NCBI RefSeq assembly: GCF_014905175.1
Contig: NC_057788.1
Location: 16,218,654 to 16,282,653, forward strand
From: Aphidius gifuensis
Taxonomy: Eukaryota > Arthropoda > Insecta > Hymenoptera > Braconidae
Direction: 5' to 3'
DNA: 64,000 nucleotides
Notes under the pieces: model-generated
The model's database searches: none
What the model was told of the DNA's origin: nothing
What the model saw: only the letters and a program-made list of their open reading frames with translations
Part shown: positions 42,362-53,145 of the stretch, piece by piece
How the letters are laid out: every line of letters starts with the position of its first letter
How positions within the stretch are numbered: the first letter of the stretch is position 1
Made by a program: the position numbers and the translations under genes

Positions 42362-42640
42362 ATAGGGCCGGTTTTAGATCCGAGGTGAGGGGATAAGGAG
42401 AAAGGGGTCGGGATCGGGGGTATCATATCGGGGGGTCTCGATCGGGGTGCCTGTATCGGGGGATCGGGGTCGGGGAGTCAGATGAGAGGTGTGAAATGTT
42501 ATCGTAGTCTGACACTTCGGGATCGGGGGTGACAGATCGGAGGTGTTAAAAGATATCGTAGTCTGCCACTATGTATTGGGGTGTCAGATCGAAGGTCGAA
42601 ATTTCGAGGTGTTAAAAGATATCATAGTCTGACACCATAT
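42362..42640 (+). repeat. G-rich GATCGGGG array
   Basis: Irregular repeats of GATCGGGGG and GGTGTCAGATCGGAGGTG with phrases TATCGTAGTCTGACAC at 42500, 42555 and 42615. Many runs of three or more G on one strand could form G-quadruplexes. It sits at the point where gypsy copy 2 stops. Confidence 0.75.
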
Positions 42641-42879
42641 TTATTCAATCGTTATGTTATCGAAAAATTCTGAGAAGAATTAATCTCGAAAAATTTCCAG
42701 AATATTTTTAGTTATTCATTTTCGATGGGTGAGTTCTATAAGAACGTCAAGTTTGTTGATTGAGAAATTAGTCAATTAAAACTCTCGTGCTCGTGACATC
42801 TGAATAAAAACTGAGTAATTAAACTATTGCATAAAAATGACAATTTTTGTTGACATTCAAGGTTTCCGATGATCCGATA

Positions 42880-43783
42880 CGTTTATTCTTAGCATCGGTT
42901 TACATGATGATACAATCGATCACATGATAATTACACAACCTATACCATGGAAAGAATTAGATCCAAAATATCAATCGATTAACAATTGTCATACACTATT
43001 CTGGCAAGGTGATGTACTATTTGAGGGTTCATTCAAAAAAATTAATGAAATTTTAGAAAAAGCTAATTCTATTTGTGTCAAAGAATTAGAAAAGAAAAAG
43101 TGGTTAGATAATATTATGAATCATTCAAAACTGGTACTTAATCTTCATGATTATGGTTGTTCAGCTTCGAAAAAAATACGAATTCTTCTTTATGAAAATC
43201 ACAAATGTGGATATAAAAAAATGAGGCGTAGAGAAAACGTTGTACATACAAACTGTGCTGCGAAAATCGTTTTAAATTTGAGACACTGGTATATATCAAT
43301 GTAAGTATATAATCGATGAAATAAAAAAATTATATTTTAAAATATTTCATCTAACTTTTAAAAAATTAACTTTCATTTTGGGTTATTAGAAGTAGATTGC
43401 TGGGGTTAATCTACAATTTTTTCAAAATTTTTATCATCATACCCAGAATACATTCATAAATTCACTCAAGTAAAGAGTTTTCGTGAAGACTTACGACTCT
43501 TTTGGAAAAGTATGGAGCTTCTGAGAAAAGATTTCAGTGTCGAAAAACAGGAACAAGTATTTGACGATAGCTAATCACCTCTGGTTTATTTGTGTACAAC
43601 ACGACCATGCGTGACAGATCTTCATCAGCTTGTTGAAAAATATTTCGATTAATCATCATATGCTGACTTTGAACAATTGATAAACGATTTATTCAAGTTA
43701 TGGGACAAAACTGAAAAAATGGAACTTCGCATTCAAGAAAAAGAAGAAGAAGGAGAAGTTGCAGATAATGGAATAAAAGGATA
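42880..43783 (+). pseudogene. Unidentified two-part gene remnant
   Basis: 42880-43302 is open and protein-like (contains PIPWKELDPKYQSIN and KKKWLDNIMNHSK), ending at a possible GTAAGT donor. After about 140 bp of AT-rich intron-like sequence, 43440-43783 continues in one frame with two stops (near 43574 and 43651) and a charged C-terminus (KEEEGEVADNGIKG). I do not recognise either part. It may be a host gene fragment or an extra Maverick gene. Confidence 0.4.
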
Positions 43784-43799
43784 ATTATCGAAATAAATA

Positions 43800-44485
43800 T
43801 TTAAGGTTGATTCTGAAAATCTGAAATCGCAACAGATTTTTTTTTTGTTTTATCTCATGTTTAAATGAAATAATTATATACATTGTCAATTTTCTTCAAT
43901 TTTTCTTTGTTCGGTTTTTTTGAGATATTTACTGTCAAAGTTGACAACTTTAACACGCAAGGTATAGGCGGTACATCATATTTTTATTAATAACTTTTTC
44001 AAAACGCAACAGAAAACGTTAAATTTCTATCAGTTTGTAGTGCTAGAAAAGACAAATTTTTTGATATAAATTTTTAGTATTTCGTCTTTTGCGTTTAAAA
44101 AATAAATTACTTTGAAATTTAAAAATTGCGCGATAAGCGCAGCACACAGACATGGACACAAGCATGGTTTTAGTGTACGATGTAATCTTTGCTTGCTAGT
44201 GTGTAGCCACGCACACACATACTACTAAAGAACTTGGTTTTTTCATCAGTGGCGCCACAAAAAATTTTAGGACACGGGAATAAAACATAGCGTTATTGAT
44301 ATACGGGCCTTTCGTGGCAAAAATGTTGGTTTGGTGATGCGACTGGGAATCATCCTTAATTTTTAAAACTAAAATTTATTCCTATAAATTTTTTTCCTAT
44401 CCTAATTATATTTAAAAAAGGTCAAATAAAAAACAACAACAACAATAATTTTCTATATTTTTTTCAAAAAAACAATTTTTATTTT
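43800..44485. other. No gene recognised
   Basis: AT-rich. The minus frame at 44030-44218 is short and unconvincing. TGTGTGTAGCCACGCACACAC at 44200-44220 is a small inverted repeat. Confidence 0.45.
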
Positions 44486-44488
44486 ATA

Positions 44489-44752
44489 TTATTTACAAAT
44501 TGATAACATTTTCTTTATTAATATTGGACTGATGATTTCACTGAATCGTTGAATTCTCATTTTGAAACGTTCATGATCAAGAGCAAGTTGTACCCATTCT
44601 CCGCATCGTGCAGCTTTGTATGCATACAACCATGTATACATCATATGAATTGTAGGCGTTGAATTAAAAGAAACTTGACTTTTATTTATCCTTGAGTCTT
44701 TCATATTTGATTTTTTTATATTGATTTGGCTTCTTCTCTCTCTCCCATTCAT
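44489..44752 (-). CDS. Small unidentified Maverick-associated ORF
   Basis: 87 codons from an ATG, basic, ending in a helical segment with WVQLALDHERFK. Just downstream of the capsid gene on the same strand. I do not recognise it; it could be an intact small gene or the C-terminal part of a broken one (coding-like, Ser/Lys-rich sequence continues upstream to about 44860). Confidence 0.45.
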   Translation of the reverse strand: MNGRERRSQINIKKSNMKDSRINKSQVSFNSTPTIHMMYTWLYAYKAARCGEWVQLALDHERFKMRIQRFSEIISPILIKKMLSICK

Positions 44753-44957
44753 ATGACTTTGGTTGACTGAATTTTTTCTCTTTTCCTTGATTCAACAAAC
44801 AAGTTTTATCAGAATTCTCCTCAGCAGATTTATCTTTGCTTTTAAACATTTTTCTTGTTGTCTCATCAAAAGATAAACGATGTATGAGGAAATTGTTTGC
44901 TCACACTCCAATTTATATCAATTTTCGAACGGAATCACTTATGGGTTTGTATTCCAC

Positions 44958-45830
44958 ACTTTGTCAATAATGGTTCTGGCTCTTTTGCAAAGTATAATAA
45001 TTGAAAATTTGTAAACATATCATAGAGCAAAGCAAATTGATTCTTATTATTATCAAGATTTGAATTTCCATATGGGTAGGATTGTGAATTTACATGTTTT
45101 ACTCCATACATGTTTTAAAGTCGCAGGAAGTAAAGGGTAACCATACAGCTCCCAAGCACGAAAACTTAGTGAAATAGCTGGATCTTTTAATATGTAGTTT
45201 AAAAGTTGAATTTTATCTTTATCTGAGACTCGAATGTATGGTACAACCCATTCTATTTTTTGAATAGCAATTTTTGCAGTTTCTTCTGCTGTTCTCTTTA
45301 GGTATGCATTGGTATCAGTATTTGATCTTGTGAGAATGAGTTCACGTTTTGCATTAATTATCACTTTGCGATAGTCTTCAGCAAATCCAAGTAGGAAGTT
45401 CAATGGTATTGATATATCAAAGTATCCATCAGCATTACAAATAGCAGAATCTGTCCAGCCTGAATTTTCCAATAATGCTTTTTGGTTAGGTGTGAGTGAT
45501 ACATAACCTTTCATTAGAGTTGGGAGTCATACATTTTTACTACGATCTATTTCAACAGCTTTTATTTTAAGCAGATTTTTTCAAATAAATGAGCCATTCT
45601 TGCTAGACTAGTAGTATTTGCAACAGCAGTTCCATCATTTTTTGTAAATTTTCATTGAATGTGTAGAGTACTTTTGGATGGTAGTATGGATAGTAGATCT
45701 TGATGTTGAATTCCAATTCTTATTTCATCATTATTATTGAAAGATGGCGCTCCATATGGTTGATGAGCATGGAGTTCATAATGAGCTATAGACTCATCAA
45801 AAACAATCGATTTTTGAATGTTTAAGATGT
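44958..45830 (-). pseudogene. Maverick major capsid gene, copy 2, with internal deletions
   Basis: The open part 45514-45053 contains FLLGFAEDYRKVIINAKREL and RVSDKDKIQLLNYILKDPAI, clear counterparts of the capsid at 22.3-22.8 and 21.5 kb. An N-terminal portion (45830-45520) is readable with stops. Downstream, 45060-44950 carries an ALLYDMFTNF-like and an EYKPISDSV-like piece, with roughly 40 and 50 residues missing relative to copy 1. So it is deleted as well as frameshifted. Confidence 0.75.
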
Positions 45831-46094
45831 TTCATGGTATAAAACAAAAAAGACAACACAATTTTACTTTTACTTTATTGGACGTAGTTTGAGCATGACT
45901 CTTGAGAAATTGAACGTTTTGACGTGTTAGCTTCCTGACTGTCTGATGACGACTGATGGGTTTTTGGCATGTTAATTTCTTTATATAACTGCTTCCAACT
46001 ATTTTCTTTTGAAAGACAATACCCATTATTTATACTCTTTACATGTAGACTTACTGTTATGACTTCTCCTCGAAAATTTATTAAATCTCCGTCT

Positions 46095-46236
46095 TGATCA
46101 ACAAGAAATCCGGAGTAAGTCCGGAAAAATCCGGAGAGATCCGGAAAAGTCCAGGAAAATCCGGAGAAATCCGGAAATATCCAGAGAAAATCCGGAAATA
46201 TCCGGAGAAAATCCAGAGAGATTATTTCTACCAGGG
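46095..46236. mobile_element. TCCGGA word array with one CCCTGG end
   Basis: Repeated AATCCGGAGAAATCCGGAAA words run into ATTATTTCTACCAGGG, the same right end as the CCCTGG group. A left CCCTGG end is not visible, so this is a truncated member. It lies in the divergent intergenic region between capsid and ATPase. Confidence 0.75.
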
Positions 46237-46239
46237 TTG

Positions 46240-46905
46240 TTCAACAAAGTTCAAATAAAAAAAATCAAAAACGACATGGGAAGCTTTTACCTAGTAGTGT
46301 GCAAGAAATTTTTTGTAGTCCATCTAATTGTGGTAAAATAAATGCCCTCCTAGCTATAATTACTTATCCAAATGGGCTACGATTTGAAAATGTATATGTT
46401 TATTCAAATTATTTAAATCAACCAAAATATCAGTTCTTAGAGAAATTACTTGAATTTACGAAATGCTATTATCCATTTAATGAAAATGAAAGTGTAATTG
46501 AACCTCAAGCGGCTCATCCAAATTCATTAATGATTTTCGATGATGTTACGTTTGAAAAACAAGACAATATCCGGGCTTTTTTTGTATGGGTCGTCATCAA
46601 AATGTTGATTGTTTTTATCTTTTTCAAACTTATGCACATATCACAAAACATTTAGTACGAGATAATGCAAACTTTCTTGTAATTTTTCGACAAGATGAAA
46701 TGAATTTATTACATATTTATAATGATCACGTGAATACTGACATGTCATATACTCAATTTCGAAATTAATGTCTAGTTTGTTGGGATAGTGATAAACATAG
46801 ATTCGTTGTTATCGACAAGGACAGTGAAATCAACAATGGCCGGTATCGTAAAGGATATGACTGTTTTGTTATTTTAAATTTAAAAAAACTTCTAAAATGA
46901 AAATA
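46240..46905 (+). pseudogene. Maverick genome-packaging ATPase (FtsK/HerA-like), frameshifted
   Basis: 46299-46655 holds a Walker-A-like SPSNCGKIN (Gly to Ser at the first position and Thr/Ser to Ile after the Lys, compared with GxxxxGK[ST]) and a Walker-B SLMIFDDV about 75 residues on. After a frameshift near 46590, the frame 46586-46768 continues with QTYAHITKHLVRDNANF, and the rest runs to about 46905. This fits the A32-like ATPases that pump DNA into Maverick virions. Frameshift plus altered P-loop indicate a dead gene. Confidence 0.8.
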
Positions 46906-46946
46906 ACTATTACTAATAACTATGTAGTAAGTGTGAGAGCATCAAC

Positions 46947-47850
46947 ATGACGAGTAAAATGTTCGATAAAGAAAAAAAAAATATGTATCAGATTACAAAA
47001 GCTAGCAATGCAATACGCCGCAAACATAAAATGTTGAAAACGAATCAAGACGCTTCGGGAAAATATGCAAGTGATATATTTAAGCCTATTGTAACACTTT
47101 TGGAGAAATTGGTGAATCAAAAAACAACAAGTGATATAAAAAACGAAGTAAAAAATGAACTTGAAAATATTGTTGTGAAAGAAGAACAAGCAAAAGAGGA
47201 AGATGATGATAATGATGTTTCTTATAAATCGTTTGATAAGTTTGATGAGAATTCTGTAAGAGAGCTACTTGATCAAACAGCCCCTCCACTAGATACTTCT
47301 TTTTCGAAAAATAATGAAAAATATATGAAAAAAGTCGATGTCAGTAAAACTCGATCAACAGAATTTCTAGTACGGAACTTGATAATAATCTTATGTTTGG
47401 AAACTCAAATATTAAATTTGAAAATAATAAAATATTCATTGAAGATAAAATTATCAAGAGACGCCAGGTTTATTGGAACTCCTTTCCAATTATAAAATTG
47501 ATGACTCATTAATAAATAATGATGATAAAAAAATTTTTATTAAAATTATTAAATTAACAAATGCTCAGTATCGATATTTCAAAACTAATTGTAGACTGAA
47601 AAAAGAAACAAATGCCAAGTATGAAAAATATATTTCACCAATCATAAAACCTACAACAAAAACTTGGACATCGTTAAAAGGTTACAAACAAAAGTAACAA
47701 ATTTGATTACGTTCATTAGGATGATCGAAATGAACTTATTGATCATCTCCGATTAATATTGGCTTCCCAAGCAGCTGGTAATCTAAACCATACTAATGAA
47801 ATCGTTTCCATAATTAAAGAACTGAGAGAAGCTGGCATTATCTTTTAATT
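46947..47850 (+). pseudogene. Maverick virion-type ORF of unknown function, frameshifted
   Basis: 46947-47495 gives 182 codons: a basic N-terminal part, then an acidic stretch (EEQAKEEDDDNDV) and a region that becomes shifted near 47385. 47473-47697 continues with a segment containing INNDDKKIFIKIIKLTNA and KTWTSLKGY. A further piece to 47850 reads ASQAAGNLNHTNEI and IKELREAGI. Proteins with this arrangement accompany Maverick capsids in insect genomes as far as I recall; their function is unknown. Confidence 0.55.
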
Positions 47851-47853
47851 TAT

Positions 47854-48330
47854 ATGCATATAACGATTAAGCTCAGTTGCTCATCAGCTGTCAAGATGAG
47901 TATAGATATTTTCGGACGAAGATCAAAAAATAAAAGTTCATTACAAAGTGTTCGAGGTCTTCCAGGTGATGGTTTCAAACGAACATCAGATGGACATTAT
48001 GATATAAATAATAAACAATTGTGTAATGTTGCTGATCCGGTAGAATCGAATGATGCAACATCTGTTACATACTAAGACACTCATAAAAGAAAAAACGAGA
48101 ATTTTCTATAAATAATAATATAATAGCCAATTTACTTCAGTCTCAATTTCAAAAATTCATTAAGAATTATCGCCTTGAATTTGAAACAGCACAAAGTCTT
48201 CCACTCTAAAATATAGAATCCATTCAGACATTGGAGTCCAAATTAACTTTATCGAATAGAGCTTTTGAGAATTTGAAACTAAATTTTAAAAAATCACTCA
48301 GCACATTAAGCACTGAAATTTGAAATTAAA
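47854..48330 (+). pseudogene. Maverick small ORF (DIFGR..GLPGDGFKRT) and decayed tail
   Basis: 47896-48075 encodes MSIDIFGRRSKN, GLPGDGFKRTSDGHYD and KQLCNVADP, open to a stop at 48075. Up to about 48330 coding-like sequence in other frames follows (QSLQSQF/KFIKNYRLEF). Its position just before the integrase matches other Mavericks in memory. Role unknown. Confidence 0.5.
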
Positions 48331-49528
48331 AAAATAAAAAAACTGATTATTTTGGAAAATCATATGGAACATAAAAAAGCAGTAGTTGTTCATGAGCTAC
48401 ACAGACCTGCTCGGAGAAATTATACTTGTCGTCATGTTGACATTAGAGGATTAGATGAAACTTGACAAACAGATCTAGTTGACATGCAAGCTTATACATC
48501 TGTTAATCGGAACTATAAATATCTGCTCACAATTATTGATGTATTTTCAAAATTTGCATGGGCACTGTAAAAATTTTTAGTTGAAATTAAGAAGGAAAAA
48601 AAAACGTTTGAAAAAAACAAAAAGCGGTTTGATTGAAGAAAACAATATGTCTTCTTGAAAACGAAAAAAATCCTCGACTTTATATTTTTTAGGTTCAATT
48701 CGAGTATCAGAAACATCAAATACAGTAAAAATAAATTTATTTCAAACGACTAATATCCTTCATTTGAAATAATTGAAGGAATTGAATTAATTTTTTTTTT
48801 TCCTTATTTAATAAATCTGTTCGTCTTGAAAAGAAACAAAAGTGTCTAAATTTTAGGCAATGTCGTCTTGCTTTATAACATACTTGGTTTTATTAAAAAC
48901 AATATTGTCTAAATTTTAGACAATGTCATCTTGCTTTATAACAGATTTAGTTTGTAGTATAACAAAATTGTCTAAATTTTAGACACTATTGCGTCTTGCT
49001 TTATAACAAATTTGATTTTTATTAATCGAAATTGTCTAAATTTTAGACATTATTGCGTCTTGCTTTATAACATGTTTGGTTTCATTGTCAACAAAATTGT
49101 CTAAATTTTAGACAATGTCGTCTTGCTCCATAAATGATTTGGTTCTATTCAAAACAAAATTGTGTAAATTTTAGACACTTTTTGTCTTGATGTAAATACT
49201 TGTACGCCTTGATTTATGAATAAAGTCCCTCAATTTTATATACAATTTGTTTTCTTACATGCAATAATATTCTTGAATAAAAATAATAACATTCTTTTTT
49301 CATGGACACATATTGCCTCGAATCAATACTTAATTTTTTTTTTTTCAAGACTTTATTTTCTAAACAAAATTAATAATAGAATAACTCAAGACGTAAAAAG
49401 AGATTTCAAAAGTTTAATAATAAAAAAAAAAAAAAATTATATTTTTTATTGTTAATTAGTCTTTATTATATTGATGTCTATTTATATGCCTACCTATATC
49501 ATGAAAAACCTAAACCTATTTTTTGTGT

Positions 49529-49596
49529 CTTAACCGGGAAACGAACCTACTATCTTCTAATTTCTAAACGCATATCTTAGCCCGCGCGGCCATCGC
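49529..49596 (-). other. tRNA-like segment, left foldback arm
   Basis: On minus: ATGGCCGCGCGGGCTAAG (A-box-like) and GGTTCGTTTCCCGG (B-box-like) at tRNA-like spacing. Confidence 0.6.
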
Positions 49597-50261
49597 AATA
49601 TTATAATTTCAATGTGATTTTTGTAAACTTAAAGTACACATTGGCTAACATAGAATAAATTTGCAAAGTCTTGTAATAAAAAAAATATTTAATTATATTT
49701 TATTGAACAAATTTTGAATCCATAAAGACACAAAATGTTAGGTGTCCCAATTTGAATTTATTATAAATTCGTTTAATCAAATATTATTTCCAGTCTAAAT
49801 TTTTTTTATTATTTAAAATTTAACCATAAATTATTTGTCATTGTTGAGTCAAATTATTTGTTAATGTCAAATTTGTTTTATTGAAAGAACTATTCATTTA
49901 TGATCAATTATAAATATTTAGACATGGTTAATTCTTTCAATTAAACAAATTTTACTGTAATATCATAAATATACAATGAAACAAATTTGGCATTAACAAA
50001 TAATTTAACTCAACAATGACAAATAATTTATGGTTAAATTTTAAATAATAAAAAAAATTTAGACTGGAAATAATATTTGATTGAACGAATTTATAATAAA
50101 TTCAAATTGGGACACCTAACATTTTGTGTCTTTATGGATTCAAAATTTGTTCAATAAAATATAATTAAATATTTTTTTTTAATACAAGACTTTGCAAATT
50201 TATTCTATGTTAGCCAACGTGTACTTTAAGTTTACAAAAATCACATTGAATGTATAATCGT

Positions 50262-50333
50262 GCGATGGCCGCGCAGGCTAAGATATGCGTTTAGAAGTTA
50301 GAAGATAGTAGGTTTGTTTCCCGGTTAAGACAC
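50262..50333 (+). other. tRNA-like segment, right foldback arm
   Basis: Mirror of 49529-49596, with GCGCAGGC for GCGCGGGC and GGTTTGTTTCC for GGTTCGTTTCC; the B-box-like C is lost in this arm. Confidence 0.6.
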
Positions 50334-50454
50334 AATAAATAGGTTTAGGTTTTTCATGATAGGTAGGCATATAAATAGACATCAATATAATAAAGACTAA
50401 TGAACAATAAAAAATATAATTTTTTTTTCTAGGGAATTTTAATTTCCTATTGTT

Positions 50455-51165
50455 TTCGCTTTTCATCTGGACCCCCTCCAACCATGGTAGACCCCCCCCC
50501 CTCCCCGAAAATTTTCTAAGTCCCTTAATCTAACTACGATAAATATGGGGAACATCATTAAATATGAAGGAAAATATAGAAAAATCACTGAATATAAAGA
50601 AAAAAAAACGATAAATATGGGAAAATATCAGTAAATATAAAGAAAAAAGCGCTAAATATAAAGAAAACTCTTCTAATTATGGGAAAATATCAGGGAAATA
50701 TCAGTAAATATGAAGGGAAAATCACTGAATATGAAAAAAAATACGATACATATGGGAAAATATCAGTAAATGTAAAGAACAATGTAGAAAAAAATAGAAA
50801 AATATCAAAGAAAAATCAGTGAATATAAAGAAAAAAAAGGAAATAAATATGGGAAAATATCAGTGAATATGAAGGAAAATATAGAAAAGTGACTGAATAT
50901 AAAAAAAAAACGATAAATAAGGGAACATATCAATTATGCCCCCCCCCACCCCGAAAATTTTCTAAGTCCCTTAATTAATCTAAACACGATGAATATGGAA
51001 AATGAAGAAAAATATAAGAAAATAAAGAATATATAAACGAATAAACAAAAATATAGAAAAATCACAGAATATAAAGAAAAATACGATAATTATAAGAAAA
51101 TATTAGGAAAATATCAGTAAACAAAAAAGAAAAGTATAGCAAAATATCATGGAAAAATCATATTT
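50455..51165 (+). repeat. GGGAAAATATCAGTAAATATAAAG array with C-rich spacers
   Basis: Irregular repeats of ATAAATATGGGAAAATATCA and AGTAAATATAAAGAAAA over about 600 bp. GACCCCCCCCCCTCCCCGAA (50492) and CCCCCCCCACCCCGAAAATT (50941) bound two similar blocks, each followed by TTTTCTAAGTCCCTTAAT. No coding capacity. Confidence 0.8.
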
Positions 51166-51657
51166 TTCAACAAGATTTTTCAACAAAGAGATTAGAAAAA
51201 AAATTATTAACATGATAAATTATTAAATATTCAATTTAAACAAAATATACACGATCACTGGAGGAGTATTGAGAAAAATTAATGAACAATACCCATCAAT
51301 AAATAATAAAGAAATAATGATACCAGTAGAAGCTAATATAAAATTCGATGACGATGAGAAAAATGAAAAAATACCAAACATTAATTTCGAGTTTAAAAAA
51401 ATACAAGAAATTGTACATCTACCAATTAATTCATTTGCAGGCAAAATAATTTAAGCAAAAAAAAAAAAAAAAAAGAAAACTATTCAATAGTAATAATGAC
51501 ATTATTTAGATATCATCGCAATCATAATAGCAATAAATAAAGTGGAATTTATATATGCAATGTCAGGACGGTTATTAAAATAAAGAACAATAACATTAGC
51601 AGACGACAGTGATTATGAAGTAAAATAAAATATCAATGAAAAAAAATTAGCGTGTTG

Positions 51658-53145
51658 CGAGTACGCGCGGGCGAAGTGAAACTTCTTTCAGAGTAATGTC
51701 ACGCTGAATATTAATAATAATAATAATAATAATATTAATACTGACAATAATATTCAAATATAAATATTATTAGTTAATAATAATTATTAGTATTTATATT
51801 TCGAATATTATTATTATAAATTTTATTATTTATATCGTCACATTAATGGAAAAAGGGCGTAAGTGCCATTTTTAGGAATTTTTTTTTTCTAAAAGAAAAA
51901 GGGCGTGAGTGCGAATTTATAAATTTTCGGGCTTTGCATCCAATTTTAAGGCTTAAAGAAAAAAAAAAAGTGCGTATGTTCAGGGACTTACGCCTTTCTT
52001 CCATTCTCAAAATCATTTTTAATAAAAGATGAAGATTTGTAATTATTTTTATGTTTTTCTTATTGATAATAAATTATGTATAATTATCAGTAAACAATCA
52101 ATAATTTAAAAAATCCTGCCATTAAATGAATTTCAAATAAAATTGAAAGTATGCCCTTCATCTTTTATCAAAAATTATTTTGATAACGGGAAAAAAGGCG
52201 TAAATCCTTGGACATACGCTCTTTATCCTTTATCAAAGGTTGTTACGCCCATTCTCGCTTTTTTTTAAGTATTAAAATTAGATGAAAAACCCGAAAATTT
52301 ATAAATTTGCACTTACACCCTTTTTCCTTTAAAATTGACGTTTTTGGCACTTACGCCCTTCATTCTTTAATGCGACGATATAATTGGTACTATCGATATT
52401 ATTACTAATATTATATTGATATTATTGTTAATCATAATATTATTGGAGTTATTATTATTTATAATAATATTATTCATATATAACCATAGTATAAATAAAA
52501 TAATAATTTCAAAAATATCATCGATAATAATAATATCAATATAATATTAGTAATAATAACAATAATATTATCGATTTATAATAATATCAGTGATATTAAT
52601 AATATGAATAATAATATTGACAATAACATTCATATATAAATATTGATAATTATTAGTATTGATATTCAAAATATTATTATTATAGATATTATTATTGATA
52701 TTAATACTATTGTGAATAATTGGTAATATTATCAAAATTATTGTTGTTATAATTATCATTTATATATATTTATAATAATTTTATTATAATTATAATAATG
52801 ATTCTTTAAACCCGCGAGATAACTATTGCTTGATACGTTCAAATGAATTTTTTTCAAAAATCAATTATTTAAGTATTAAACTCAGTTGAACTGTTTAATA
52901 ATATTTAAATAAATAAACAAACAAAAAGTCGCACACGCATACACACATAGAAGCTGACGCTCACTGACGCTCCGAGTTTATACGCTATATATAGTGCATG
53001 TATAATGCTTGCCGGTATAGCAGAGAATATAGTAGAAAGTATACGGGAGAGTAAACGCGAGAATAAACGCCAGAGTATACGCGAGCGCGTAACGCTAGCA
53101 GGGCCTCGAATTTTTTTGCTACCCTCCGTAAAGAAGTTTCACTTC
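51658..53145. repeat. AT-rich ATAATATTATT block between inverted GAAGTGAAACTTC motifs
   Basis: GAAGTGAAACTTCTTT lies at 51676 on plus and as its reverse complement at about 53132. Between them are ATAATAATATT stretches (51712-51835, 52380-52800) and an inverted-repeat element. Both ends adjoin GC-richer GCGAG/CGCG words. It may be a composite element with these motifs as ends. Confidence 0.5.
51837..52376. mobile_element. 540-bp inverted-repeat element with AAGGGCGTAAGTGCC ends
   Basis: Left CACATTAATGG..AAGGGCGTAAGTGCC and right GGCACTTACGCCCTT..TTAATGCG are inverted copies. A second inverted pair sits inside (TTCAGGGACTTACGCC against GGCGTAAATCCTTGGAC; CATCTTTTATC against GATGAAGAT-like). 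AT-rich centre near 52090. Confidence 0.78.

Larger units (their letters stand above)
49435..50428. mobile_element. ~1-kb foldback element with tRNA-like segment in each arm
   Basis: The two halves are nearly perfect reverse complements around a centre near 49930: AGTCTTTATTATATTGATG at ~49459 against CATCAATATAATAAAGACT at ~50379, and TTAGGTGTCCCAATTTG against CAAATTGGGACACCTAA. Differences are few, so the foldback is young or corrected by gene conversion. Contained within the 6-kb element. Confidence 0.9.
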
